A DNA stretch of 64,000 nucleotides from Aphelocoma coerulescens (lineage: Eukaryota > Chordata > Aves > Passeriformes > Corvidae), in NCBI RefSeq assembly GCF_041296385.1, contig NC_091015.1:50968345-51032344 (forward strand). The letters are read 5' to 3'. The position numbers and the translations under genes were made by a program. The number at the start of each line of letters is the position of its first letter. Position 1 is the first letter of the stretch. Under the pieces are notes generated by a model. That model saw nothing but the letters and a program-made list of their open reading frames with translations. It was not told the DNA's origin and made no database searches. Shown here in pieces: positions 1 through 51,800 of this stretch.

Positions 1-2480
1 TTAAATTGCCTACTGGTTTATCATGTGGATACAGGGAGAAACAATGTATTGACAGAAACATCAGAAGCCTCCATTGCAACAAAACTTCTGAGCAATGATG
101 TGGGCAACTTGCTTTGTTAATATAAAACATGACTGAGATTACATCCTATCAGCTGAAGATGATACTCAGGAGATGGAGCCAAAACATTGCAAAAATTTTA
201 CACAGTTCCAAGTTAAGCTTGAAGGTCAATGATTAACCTCTGTCTGAAAAATAAAGTAACATTTGGAGTTTTGTTCTGGGGATGATCCAAGTGAAAATTC
301 AAGGTTACTTACAGAGGAAAAAACTCTGCTGTCTCTAGAACATCCCAAGTTTTGAAGCCATACAGATTACAAAGAAAATTTTGTCCTTCTGTGTCTGTCA
401 AACGCACTATTAGCCACATTGGGTACTGCTCACAGAAACATGGGATTTAGCTGACGGTCAGACAGCCTCTGTCTAATTCCAAGGGAGATTAAGCCACAAA
501 GGATCTTACAAGAAGTAATTAGGAAAAATTACTTAGTATCTTACTACCAGTTCTAGTTTGCTGGAACCTTCCAAAATTGCTCTTTTCACTAACACCAGAG
601 TGGCTGCAAGAGCATCAGTTTAGATCCCTCATCTGAAACCTGGTTACTTCTTACCCAGTCTTTCAGCTACTGGGAAGCAAAATCAGTAGAATCCAGTTGG
701 ATTTGACCACCTGGATACCCTTAAAAATGGCAGAGCCATCTTTGTGAATACAAAGGGGTGGAACCCAAAATTTGTTTGAACCAGTGCCAACTGTACTCTA
801 AGACTGAGGTGAATGGCTTCTACAGAAATGCCATCTGGTACCACTGGTACGGAATCTACCATTTTTTACAAGGTAGGCAGATGATCCCTGCAGAAGAATG
901 ATACCCTGTGAAAAGACAAGAGCCTCTATCCTTGCATTTTTCTGTACAGGTAGCACAGGAGGAAACTAGTGATCTTGGTGGTCATCAGATTCAATCCTCT
1001 CTCTTCCAGCAGCAACTCCCTAAACAGACTGGATGAGAAGTGGTATTGAAAAAGGTCAGGACCTGGCCCTGAAGACATCAGGAATCTAACAACTGACAAT
1101 CAGATTCATGACATCAGATTAATGGCATAAACCCCAAGACTGGAGTGGCAACCTCCCCCAAAGAGAAAAACCACTGACACCAAAACCCTCCACACAACCC
1201 TCCAGTACTAAGATCATGATGGCTTTCATAATTTAGAGCTGCAAAGGACACCTGAAATAATGCTGCAGGAACTGGGAAACAGACTTATACTACTGCAAAG
1301 GAGAGACATTTGTCAAACACTGAGGTCCTATGCCACCATCCACGATGGAACAGCCTAAAAACTCATTAATTTCTATATCCAAAAGAGCCAAAGTGTTCAG
1401 AACAAAAGGCTTTAAAAAGGATGGAGAACAGGACCAAAAGAGCTGTATTATTGGCAGGGTTGTGAAGGTTGGTACTGGAGGTCTAAACTAACAACACTAC
1501 AAAAGTGGTGAGCTCAGTAAGTATCAGCTTTGACAGAGGCCGTGTTGTTTTGCCATGTGATGTTTTCTGATAGTAAATGTTTTGTTCTTCTTACTCAGGC
1601 TGCAGAGTGTGCCTTAAGCAACTCATGCTTTGAATGTAGTTCAGGATTTTCAGGTGGAAAAAAAGCAGAACCAGGAATGGTGGAACAAGCATGCTAAAGT
1701 CTCCATCTCATCATGCAGTTAGCAGAACCTAAATGATGGGCAAACTGACGTCTCTCTACGAGCACAATCAATGGAGAAAGCAAGTTTTCCTTTTCAGTGG
1801 AAATATCCATACATACAAATGTGAAACCATACACAAGCTATTATCTAATTACATTTTTATCAAATAAATATCTAATTAAATTGTCAAGCAAACCTTCAGC
1901 TGTGAGCAATGTGTAGGCTCTCAGTTCTGTGAAGAAAGGTATCCTAAGTCAGGCATGTCTCAAGTGATTTTGAAGTTATTTTATTCTCAGTGCTTTTCAT
2001 TGGGCTTTTGGAGTAAAGAAATTAAGATCTAAGGTGCAAACAGTTAGGACAGTAACCTCACAAGTTACTGTGAGGCAGACAAAAGAACACATGTATTACT
2101 TCTACAGACTGTGAATGAATGTGAAAAACGTCTCACTCAAGAACAGTAAATGCACTCAACCAATCCACTGACCTATACTTTTATCTATGCTTATACTATA
2201 CTTATTTGATTACCTGCTGGGAGAAACAAGCTAAGTGCTAATTCTTTGTACAAAAAGAGAATGTAGGTTCTGAGGCTGCAACTTCCTCATTATCTGGTGA
2301 TGCCATTGCAAAACAAATATAAAGTCAGTGTGACAGTTTATATAGTTAGGGAAAAAATTACTCTTTCTGTGCTATTATCTGCATTATCATCAATATAGTA
2401 TTTATAAACAAAACCTGAGTTTGAAACCTTGCTGTAAATCAGTAAAGCACCGTTTGAACACAGTGGGAACTATTTAATAA
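1..2480. other. TOPAZ1 3' UTR and downstream flank
   Basis: AT-rich sequence with no coding exon that I can support on either strand. In mammals TCAIM lies beyond TOPAZ1. None of its exons is evident here. The part nearest 2480 should be 3' UTR. I see no clear mobile element. Confidence 0.6.
1980..1985 (-). terminator. Candidate TOPAZ1 poly(A) signal AATAAA
   Basis: The first canonical AATAAA I found on the minus strand after the stop codon, about 500 nt downstream. An ATTAAA at 2473-2478 sits almost on the stop codon and is unlikely to be used. No strong GU-rich element is obvious beyond it, so the true transcript end may be elsewhere. Confidence 0.3.
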
Positions 2481-40972
<38,492 letters not shown>

Positions 40973-41926
40973 CTCGGTGGCGCAGAGACAGCAGCAGAAC
41001 CCACAAAACCCACTCGCCAGCGCACCTCTCGCTGCAATCCCGCTAGCCCGGCACCCGCAGTGGCTGCAGGCCCGACCCGGAGCGGGGGACAACCCCTCCC
41101 AGGCTGCCGCTTCAGGGGACAACCAGGGGAGCCCAGGCCGCCCAGAGAAAAACCACGGCCACCGACAAGCCCTTCCTGACACCCCCCCTCCCACCCCCAA
41201 ACACACACCCGGAGCAACCTCTCACAGAGCAGGGCGGTGAAGGAAGCAGTCCCGCACCTCTCCAGACTCAAGAAGGCCGCTGCCTGCAGCCTCGCACGCC
41301 ACTTTCCCACCCTTTCTCTCTCCTCTCTCTACCCTCGTCTACCGATCCGTCCCTCGACGCCTCGTCCAAGCGCCCCCTGCCCGCCCAAAGCGCCGAGCTG
41401 CCGCCGCGCCGGCGGGCAATGGTGGTCTGGCGGCGTGAGGCGGCTCCGTGGCGCGGCGGGGAGAGGCGGGGGGCGGCGAGAACACCCGCCTGGCTACGCT
41501 CGCCCTCTCGCCGGGCCAGCGGTGCCGCCTGCACGGTTAAACCCCAGCGCTGGGGACAGCGAGCGCGGCTCCTCCGGGCGGTCGTGCCTCGGTGTTTGCA
41601 GCGCCCGGGCAGGCGGGCGTGCGCCGATTTGCGCTGCGCAGCCGTCGTGCTGCCCCATGGCGCCCGAGGCGCTATGGGGAGGTGCCGGGCCCGGGCACAG
41701 CCGTAGCCGGGGGGGCATGGGGCACCCAAGGTAACGGGCTTCGGTGTGGAACTGCCAGAGCCTGTGAGCAAACGCCCAGCTCGCCCCGAGCTCGGAGTCG
41801 CGTGGGTAAAGACCCAGGCTCGCCCATTTCGTCGGGTGTTCCATCCACCTCAGGGGTGCAGTATTCCTTCCTTCGAGCACAGCGCTTCAGAAGCTCGCCG
41901 ACACTGAGGGGCCATTCGGTTCTTTC

Positions 41927-42390
41927 AGAGAATCACAGAATGGGTCAGGTCAGAAGGGACCACACCCTTGCTCAAGCAGGGTCATCCCAGAGCACATGGC
42001 ACAGGATTGTGTCCAGACAGTTCTGGAGTGTCTCCAGTGAGGGAGACTCCACACCGTCTCAGGGCAACCTGTTCCAGTGCGTGGTTGTCTGCACAATAAA
42101 GAAGCTTTTCATGTTCAGCTGGAACTTCCTGTGCATCAGTTTCTGGCCGTTGCCTCTTGTCCTGTTGATTGGCACCACCAGGCAGAGCCTGCCTCCATCC
42201 TTTTGGCACCCCCCCTTTAGATACTGGCAGACATTGATGAGGTCCCCTCTCAGTCATCTCTTCTCAAGGCTGAACAGGCCCAGCTCCCTCAGCCTTTCCT
42301 TGTGTAATACTCCAGTTCCATGATCAGCTATAAAGCTGTCCACTGGACTTCCTCTAAGAGCTCCATGTCTCTCTCATGCTGAGGGCATCA
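41927..42390 (-). mobile_element. CR1 LINE, 3' end, next to the CpG island
   Basis: Reverse-complement CR1. It starts at its 3' end with AGAATCACAGAATGGGTCAG and runs through TCTGGCCGTTGCCTCTTGTC, TGAGGTCCCCTCTCAGTC, AGGCTGAACAGGCCCAGCTC and TCCACTGGACTTCCTC. About 460 bp survive. It sits just beyond the TOPAZ1 CpG island, in the same sense as the gene. Open frames across it are degenerate. Confidence 0.92.
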
Positions 42391-45300
42391 GCTTTGTATT
42401 TCAAATAATACAGATTCTCAGGACTTGAGTTACGGGGGGAAAAATCACTCAAATAGATTATATAGTCAGAAAACAATGGAAGTTGGTGTTCGGGCTTTGA
42501 ATGGGGTGATAGTTTCAACACAGGTGGAGAACACCAAAGCTTCAGGACCATCCCCTGCGTGATAATATGAACATGTAGAAGTTAGCTTAAAAAATCAATG
42601 TTGTACAAAGACTGAATCTAAGTGGCAGGTGCTATGAAAATCCCAAATTATTAAACTTAATAAGCTGGTACTCTAATGCCAACAATGCAATAAGCAAAAT
42701 TGCACATGGTTAGTAAATGACCGTGTCCTGCTAGCAGTCCCTTTCTCTTTGCCTCAGGTGGTCTCTGAGGGATGAAGTACCTTCCTCAAATTCATTTCAC
42801 CATGGCTTAGTGCTTTCTGGTGTTCACATTTCATACATCCTAGTTTGGGATCTGTGCAAAGAAATAAGGCACTTAATGTCACAGCTTGCTAGATGTGCAG
42901 TTCTGGGGATGTAAAAGAGTAGTTGGAAAGGTGTATTTTACTAATGGGCATTGGTTCACTATGTAACTTCAGCCCATGTAACTCACTTTTATCTCTGTTT
43001 CTCCATCCAGAGGTAGAGATAATACATTTCAATCCAAATAAAGACAGAGAACATAGGATTTTTGCTAAAATCTCTCCATAGATAAAGAAAGAACAGGAAG
43101 GCTGGGAAATGGTTAAACTTTAATCTGCTTATCGTCTTTTTAGATTGCACATACATACTTAAATGTAAAAAGTCAGGAAATGGCTAACTAAAGCTAATCA
43201 AAGCAGAAAATACAGATTTCTTAGGCAGTTTCTCCTGTGGCTCAGTATTGTGCTTCTGGTCCTTGGGACAGAAAGGACCCAATAAAAGGGAGTTAACTGC
43301 ACAGTATTTATCATTGTCAGTGTTCTGCAAGGCCAGTATTACATAAAACATTCAGCTCTGGTGAAATTTAACCATTTAACCTTTCCACTTGAAACTTTCT
43401 TCAGTGTGTAACAGAGTCTTTTAAGATAGAAAGATGAAGAAGATATGCTGAAAAGCAGAAGTAAAGGAAATCTGGAAGAATGGCATATGAATTATCTTAC
43501 TGCTCACTCTAATTTTTAGGATTTTAGTATTTAGTCAGTTATTTAAAATGATGAGAACTCTCCTCAGACCAGATTTTTATGAAATGAATAAAAAATCTAC
43601 TTGAAATGAATACTAATTAAAGGCATTCTTCATTAAAGTACTTTGAAAAAGCACTAGAGCTTCAGAAAGGATATTTTGAAGCAGCTGTGGATTATGTTAA
43701 AAAACAGATTGCATTCAGTTTACAATACTGCTAAAAAGAGGTGGTATAAACATTGTCTTGCAAAGTGGATCAATTTAACCATCTTTTAAAAATACTTGAA
43801 AGATAAGAGAATTTTAATATATAGGCATATTTAAAGAAATTCTGTGTCAAGTGTTTATTAAAACTGTAGGTTATTAAAGTGGAAAAAACTTTCAAAAATC
43901 ATATAAACAGCTTAAGGATGAAAAATTAGTTATTTTCACATTTCAACAACATTTGAATTAGTAATACTGCTACGAAATGTTTAAACTTTATTTTTAAATT
44001 ACATCTTGTTTAGAAATAAAGATAAATGCTTGTTCCTCTTGAGTTTTATAGTTCTCTATTTCAATGCCATATCTAAATTTTAGAACTAATTCAGCTTTTG
44101 CTGATCTGTTGCTTTGTTTCAGTGATTTCTTGTTATTCTAGACACTTCAAGACAGTTACAGAAAGATGAGGTACCAGGTGTCTGAAAGTTAAAAGGGAAT
44201 TGTGGTGCCTAAAATACTTTTTTTTCCCCAGAATTACCAGTATACTTAGAGATGTCTGGCAAATTTGAAATGGGAAAAAGGAACTTGTGTGACTACATTT
44301 ATGTGAAGTCCATAATTTTTTTTTTCCTCAGAGGAGTGTGTGCACTTAGCTCCCCAACTGATGTAATTTACATTGCTACTGTGGAGAAATTGTGGTTGCA
44401 GATCTAACAATGATACATTTGAGCAATCTTCCGAAAGTTTTTGAAAGATTGAAATTTATAAACACATAATCCAGCTACATAGGTGAGCAAATCATATAAA
44501 TTTTTTATTGGGCTGTATTTTAGACTTTGCTAATGTACTCACCTAGCAACAGGAATTAAACTGTCTTTTTTTTAGCTAGGGAACTAGAAAGAATTAACTT
44601 GAAAATGAACCTATTTTTTTGTGAGGCAATGAGAAAAATGTCTCCCTGGACCACTTCTTTTTACACTGCTTGCATCTTCATGCTTGGCTGAGGGGGAGAT
44701 TTGTTATCTCTAGCAAACCGTGGTGGAAAGAGTTTGGCTGTGCTGTAATAACTGAGACTGAGCTCTGAAGAATATGTCTAGTCTGTTACATTCTCAAAAC
44801 ACACCAAATTAAGTCCTTAAGTAATACAGCTAAAAAGAAACAGGAAAGTGTTTCATTCCAGTATGTGTAAGAAATGATCCTTTTATAACCCCAAGGATTT
44901 ATTAACAATTCTGAGCTATTGGTTTTGCAAAGTTAGAACCCAGAGATAGTAAATATTTTTGTGATAATTTTAAGTAACTTCTTTATCCCCTGCTTTCTGT
45001 TCAAATACACTGGTGCTTTGGAAATACATGTATTGCTAAAAGTTGGTTTTTTTCTCAATCCCTTCATGTATATCCCTCTAAAATTGCCTTTGCTTTTCAC
45101 TCCCAGGCTCTTGAGTCAGGAGCCACCTTTGACATGGCGTCTAATGAGAATGCTGCTAACTGCCCTTGTATTGGGCTTGAGGTACGATGTTCGTGGTCAG
45201 CTCATGTCCTTGGTACTCCTGTGTGTAGGTGTTGACCCAGTCCATACTGACAGCTGTTTCCTTGTCTGCCCTGACACTGGGAACTCTGTGAGACAAGGGC

Positions 45301-46043
45301 CAGTAGGGTGGTGAGAGCGAAGATACCTCGGTGAAAATACGTGATCTATTTTGTGAAACTGCTGCGTGATTACACTTATTGTGAGTGATTACATGGCTTT
45401 GTGGCGGCAGACTAGGTGAATCCAGTGAGTAGCTGGATACCTCAACCTTTATTTTAGTGTCTGTTTTTATTATAGAACTGTACGGGGCAGATTAAAGTAA
45501 CTTCACTTTCCACCAGTTTAAAACGAGTCATTGGAGGAAAGCTGCTGTATTTTGTAACGAACCATCTGGCATTTCTTGGTAGATCCTCTGATTCCTAATT
45601 TACTACTGAATTGTGACAGCATGAAAATCAAGATTATTGATTGTATAGAATCAGTGTTTCCCTCTGGCAATTCTGTTTCTGTCAAAGGATAGACATAAGA
45701 GGGACAAGGACCTCTCACACTGGGTTTTGCAAGCCTTGAAAGTCATCTATATAATTTGCCTTTTCTTTGGGTAATGGTGGTGCTTGACATTTATTCTGGA
45801 AGACTGACTTTCCAGATGATCACATCTGATCTGAACCTTACAGAAAGTGGCACTAATCGGTTTTAAGGTTCCACAAGGGAACTCCTGTGTAAGGTTCGTA
45901 TTCTGTTTTACTCCCTTTCATTCATGGCTCTTTTTAATATTTCAGCTGCTAGGAGTTTAAGAATAAACTAGCTGTCTAGCTGGAAGTAGAAATTTAAAAA
46001 ATACACAAGCAATAGAGGATTAACTAGTCAAGTAGGGGACTAC
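42391..46043. other. Upstream intergenic region, no gene seen
   Basis: AT-rich unique DNA between the CR1 and the 729-bp LTR. Open frames are short with no family resemblance. I see no clear mobile element. Confidence 0.6.
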
Positions 46044-46049
46044 ACATTC

Positions 46050-46778
46050 TGTCACACTGACCACTCGCTGCTCTGCTCTGCTAGCCCCTGCAGCTTGCGG
46101 CAGGAGTGGGGAGCAGCCGGAGGCTCTTGGCTTTAAAGCTGCTCCTCTGGACTTCAGCTCTGTCCAGGGGGGCTGAAGCTCCAGGCACAGTGGCTGTCAG
46201 CAGCCCAGAAGAGGGAGAGGATAAAAAGTAGCGAGGAGGCTTGCCACAGGAGATAATTCACACTTATTGAAGAGTCTCCTCAGAGAACAAGCCCAGAACA
46301 GCTCCGGGAATCATCTTATAAAGGGAAGCGTTACAATGGGGATGGCTTAACTGGGGACCAATAGGGATCTCTTAGGGGAGGGATATGGACACGAATAGAC
46401 ACTCCTAGGGGCCAATAGTCTCGAGGAGTGGAGGGAAAGGGGTCACATGCCCCAATGGGGCGTCGCGGTTTAGGGGATTGCCAAGAGGGGAGGTATCTGA
46501 GGAGCCAGGATCTCGGGGGATTGACTAGGTGACCATATAGGGGTAATTAGGGAGGGCTTTGGTGACAGGCACAGAACTTTCGGGAGTAATGGGAGGGGTT
46601 TGGGTGATTGATGGGGAACCGACTAGAACAAGGGGAGGAGAACAAACGCATAGGGAACACCGGGAGAGCAGCTTGGGTCTGGGGCAAACCAACTGGGAAT
46701 AGGAGTAGGGAAGGTAGGGATGAACCATCGGGGTACAGAGAACATACGAAAATACAATAAAAATATCGCATCACGACA
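46050..46778 (-). mobile_element. Solo ERV LTR, 729 bp, upstream of TOPAZ1
   Basis: Ends TGTC (46050) and GACA (46778) are a perfect inverted pair, flanked by the 6-bp duplication ACATTC (46044-46049 and 46779-46784). In minus orientation there is a TATAAG box (46315-46320) and about 50 bp later an AATAAG poly(A)-like signal in CAATAAGTG, followed by a GC-rich U5. A 6-bp duplication fits class II (ERVK/alpharetrovirus-like) integration. No internal viral genes are present. Intact ends and duplication suggest it is fairly young. Confidence 0.92.
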
Positions 46779-48786
46779 ACATTCAGTCTCAATTTATTTT
46801 AAAATTCTCTAAATAAAACATATCTTTGCTTTCACGTAGATAATACATACCATGTACCTACCGCTAAGTCTGTCTTTAGAATCAACAACTTCTAGTCCCT
46901 GTGAAAAACATGGAGTTATGAGGAAAGCATCTGGACGCCAGCAAGTATGTGACACCTCCATCTTGGTGCCAAAAAAAGATTATAAAAAGTGATTTTTAGA
47001 TGAGACAGTTAAAAGAGAAAGGAAAAGAGGAAATTAAAGTTGAATAAATCAGAGCTAGAAAAGGCATAGGATTAGAAATTATAGGGGTTCAGTAAGGTAT
47101 AGATAGAATGCAGTAAACCAGTAGATAATCAGGGAAAACAGTGCTAGACAGAACACAGACGAAAATACCCCGAATTGCTTCAGAAAACCACAGAAAAGAG
47201 TGGTGAAGACTAAACACAGTAATAGAAAACTTTCCTGTGGTTCAGACTGACTGAAGAAACAGTGGGGGGTCATCTTTAGCAGTGCTCCTAGGAAAAGTAA
47301 AGAGAGCCTGAACTTTGAATAGTGACAGTGATCAATCGCAAACTGGGACCCCAATCTGAGACCTAATTCATCTTGCTGTTAGGCATTGAAAGTGACTGGC
47401 TTCTACATTCAATTTCTTGTGCCATGGTCATCCATTAGGACCTTACATCTTTGCTTAGTAGTGTCAAGGTGGCTGACATACCGAGTGTGGAGCCTCAGAA
47501 CAGCCTGCTGTGTCTTTTCTTCCTTGGGTGATTCGTCCATAAGCATCAGGTCACTCCACATCCCCCACTACATTACATAATTTGTATATATAGTTTTGAC
47601 CTGAAGAGTGTATTTGCAGTTACTCTGTGTTTTTAGAGCTGCAGATCTAGGAAATGTCTGCTACTTACATATGTATATATTTTTTTGAGGCAGTGTTATT
47701 CTCTAGTAATATGAAAGTACCTTTTACAGTTGATGAAACCATGCTGACTGTTGTGCAGTGCACTGACTGTACAGCTTTCCCTAACTAAAGCCGCATGCAG
47801 CCATTTTGGAATGTATACTGACTCTACCACTGAACATTTTCCCACTGACATATCCAGGGTAATCTATGGGAGGAGTTGCATGAAAGCTGACATTATTGGT
47901 TCACATATACAAGACTGCAACATCTTGCTGTGTAGGAAAGAGCAGAGTAGATCGGATATTTACCTGCATTTGCATTCATCTGCTTACTTCTTCACATGTA
48001 ATTAACTATGCTATTTGAAAACAACAGAAAATGATCTTCAGATAAACCAGGCACATACTAGGTGCTGTAGTGGGGGTTGGAAGTAAAATTCATTGATGCT
48101 AAGTCAAAGCAAGGCACCCATTCAGCATGGACTTGCATCCAGCATAAATTATTTGCTTAATATTGACATCACTTGCATATCTTCATACTTTGGTGGGCTG
48201 AGTAGCGGGGTCATAACCTCTGAGTGGTATCTCAGCTATTTGCATTCTGTGTATGAGAAGACAGTTTCATTTAAAATCTAAATATTCCTTGCCTGTTGTG
48301 TCCTACTGCTTAGCCAGCATTTGGGGTCAGAAAATTTCTTTTTCACCTCTTCACCTAGATAAATATTTTTCTAATCAGCATGAGGATTGTTGATGTGTTT
48401 GTGATGGCCCAGGTTCCATGCTGTGCTAACTGCAAGAGTGTCCACTCTTTGGCTTGGCTGTCACTTGGTGGGTCTGACTAAGCACATAAGTAATTGTGGA
48501 AAGTGTAATTTCTGGAGACATTCTCCCGCAAACAACTACTCTGTTACTGTGGAGAGCTGATCAGAATGTCTCCGTGCTTGCTGGTGTAGACAAATATGTA
48601 ATTACTGAAGAAATTAGATGTTTCACTGTTACAGGGGGAATTATTTACTGGACTTCCCTTCAGCCTTGCCACTTTCTAAAGCAATTCCTTTGATACCAAA
48701 CAGAGAAAACATCCTTTAATAATATAACACGATAGCTCTGAAACCCCATTATGAGTCATGGCTCCACTGTAGGTTTTCTGCATAAT

Positions 48787-48851
48787 ATTACTATTACTAT
48801 TACTATTACTATTACTATTACTATCACTATTACTATTACTATTACTATTAC
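48787..48851. repeat. (ATTACT)n hexanucleotide repeat
   Basis: About eleven copies of ATTACT with one T-to-C interruption in the middle. Confidence 0.95.
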
Positions 48852-51800
48852 ATTGGTAGAATTCTTAAGTGAGTAGTTACATTCCTGGTCCCCGGATCAG
48901 TCAGCTGAGGACAATTGAATGAGCCATCTCAAGTGCTAGTTTTGTGAAGATGTGAAGACTTTCTGAGCAGAGACTGTACATGGATGGTTTAAAGACTTTA
49001 ATTCATGATAATTAAAACTGTAGTTTCACACTCACAACATTTGGCATGTTGCTCAAGATGAAAATTGGGGTGCTTTTCATTAATCATGGTGTGATGGTCA
49101 GGTAGGAAGTGAGGTTATGTATTCACACAGCACAGGGTACAGAAACAAAGAAGAGCAGGTCTTCTCTGATGTTATAGTATCTATGCAGAAGTACCTTCCT
49201 TGCACCTCAGGAGCCTTTCTTTCAAATGCTTACCCACCTGTAAAAAGGCAGGCAAAAAGTGATAATTCTCAATGAATAGCAATGTTGTTGTCACCATCCA
49301 ATGCACAAGTTAGAGCAGCAAGGCACTCAGTTTCCTTCTTGGCTGCAGCAATTGTGTTGCATTCACTATTTGTGTGCCTGCTTATGTCAGTCATTCCTTC
49401 CTGGTCTCTGAGTATGTATTGAAGAATTTTGTCTAAATTTGACTGTCATGGGATAGAGAGCAGGGCTGTTAAGTTCCTGCATATTTCATGAAGATGGACG
49501 TTCATGTAGATGAGAAATCATCCATGGAAAGAAAGGCTCACCCTTTATTAAACACAAGTGAATTCACAGAAAAGAGAGATGTCGCATACCAGGTCTTTCC
49601 CCACTGCTTACAGAGCTACTGATTATAAGATCTTGAACAGGGTTTCAGGCAAGACTGGGTGTCAGGGGGCATCTTGCTTGTGAGAAGACCTGATGGAGGG
49701 GAAAGAGTTTCCATGGGTGTTAAAATTGCTGGCAGAGCTTTATGACCAGAAGGCCCTAAATGTTGTTCCTGAGAATTTCCTAAAGTTGGGGAACACAAGC
49801 TGTAGAGCAGTATTAATCCCTCTGTGGAATAATATGTTTCCATATGTAGCGCATCTGAATGTTTTTCAGGACTGTTCCAAAAAATGAGCCTCTTTCTTAG
49901 TCCATGGGAATTTACAGGAAAATAATTTATATATATAGTTTATGTTGTGTAGTGAAATTATGAATAAATGTAAACAATATATTTATTTACATTAGAATGA
50001 TGTAAGTTGCTTTTGTAAACATGCAAATAGTTATTTATCTTTGCTGCTTATGTTTGAGTTTCCTATTCTGTTTCGAATCTTGAAAAAAGCCAGGTATTTG
50101 TATTCATTTTGCATGCTCAACAGTCTGAGACAACTGAAATCAGTCACTTGCTTTATGTGGGCTAAGAATGATGCTGGCAGGGATTCAGGTGATCAGGGCT
50201 GGGCAAATGCTGAACTGAAACCTCTTCCTGTGGTGCAGGATACACTCAGTACCTTGTCTTTTCCCCACCCACCCATAACATTTACGCTTCATCTTCAGGT
50301 AGTGGTTTGTCACGTAAGTCTGCATTGTGGTCTTCCTGGGGGCTGTTAGCTTGTTTTCCTGGCTGCTGAGGAAATTAGTATGTATAGCCAAGGACAAATT
50401 ATTTCCAATCGGGAATCTGTTTGGATGTTCTTAACTAACATCTTTCATTTGAAGTAGTTACAGACTTCTGTGAATACGTTTCCTTACTTTATAGGCTGTA
50501 TTTATTAAAACAGAAAGGTGAATTAACAAATCTGTGCCTCATTAAAAAAGTGAGGCACTATGTACAGCATTTGCTTTTCAGAGACCTGTTTTCTGATACC
50601 CTCATTCTCCTCTTTCCCTGAATAAATGCTTTCTGTGGAGTGAGATGGGAAAGTTACTGTAAACAATTCAGGGGCTGCACCGAGTCCTTACATTTACTTG
50701 GGAATGTGTTGGTGCAGCTGAACCTACTGCACTGCCAAGAGGCTACACATGGAGTTGCATAGAGCTCTGTGATGGGTTTTCTTGGTCTTCTCCTTTTATG
50801 TGTGAATAGATGCTAAGGACACACCCCAGTGTGAATGAGAGCTGGTATTCAAATCTCACCATGCTATAACCTTACCTTCTCCATGCTTGAACGCTCAGCT
50901 TGGGTTTTGCATCTGCTTTTCACTTTCAGGGTGACAGGTAAACCTCCTTGACCAGCGCATGCTGGCCCCATGAGGTGGAGTATGTGCTCTGCCACCACAG
51001 CCAGGCTTCACACATATACAAACCTCTGCATTTTGGGAGAAGAAAAAGAAACAAGAGAAGCAGGAGACTATGGAAAGAGAAATCCTGGCATGCTCTGTGA
51101 GGAAACTGCCATTTCTTTTCTCTTGTCTGCTTGCTGCTCCTCCATGCATGAAGGCTTCAAGCCACATAATATGAGTTAGTACATAGCCTATAAAACGGCT
51201 ACAGTATATAGCCTATTTTTGCTATAAAAACCAAACTAAAGCAGCACGCCTCATTAGTCAAATGGAGATGCAGAAGAGATACTGTTCTGAAAAGGAATTA
51301 TATACGCTGCAATAGTATTCACTGGGACACCCAACCTATACATTTTTGTTATCCCCTTCCAGATAGCCCTTCATGTCATCCTTTTGGGGAGGCCTGCCAT
51401 TTAAACTGTAGGCTTTTGGGTCAGAAACCATTATTCTGGGTGTCTTTGATTCTCAGAGTGAGGCGTCAGCTGATGGAGCCTGCAAGTTGCTGCTGTGCCC
51501 TGAACATGTGAGATAAAAGTGGTAATATTTGCAGGGGCAACTGAACAAAGAATTTTATCATATATAGCCTTTAAATATTGACTAATTGATTTAGCGCTTG
51601 AGAAATACTTGGGGCTTGTGGATTTGTCTACTGAAACTGTAAATAGCTGCTGTGAGCAGTCTCCAGCTGGATTCACAGAACACTGCTGGTCACAGTGACC
51701 TTCCCTCCTGTCCATTTTTTGTTACTAAAAATAGTTGGAAAAAAAAGAATTAATCAGGACTGTCATTCATATCCAAACTATATTAATTCATATGTTAAAA

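Noticed and set aside
41268..41880. Several overlapping open frames of 90-170 codons on both strands
   Set aside because: Explained by low stop frequency in CpG-rich sequence. They are mutually incompatible and not protein-like.
41592..42323. 243-codon plus-strand open frame
   Set aside because: Runs from the CpG island straight into a reversed CR1 copy. The second half is a translation of repeat sequence in the wrong strand.
44961..45314. 117-codon plus-strand open frame
   Set aside because: Chance-length frame with no recognisable motif and no splice or promoter context.
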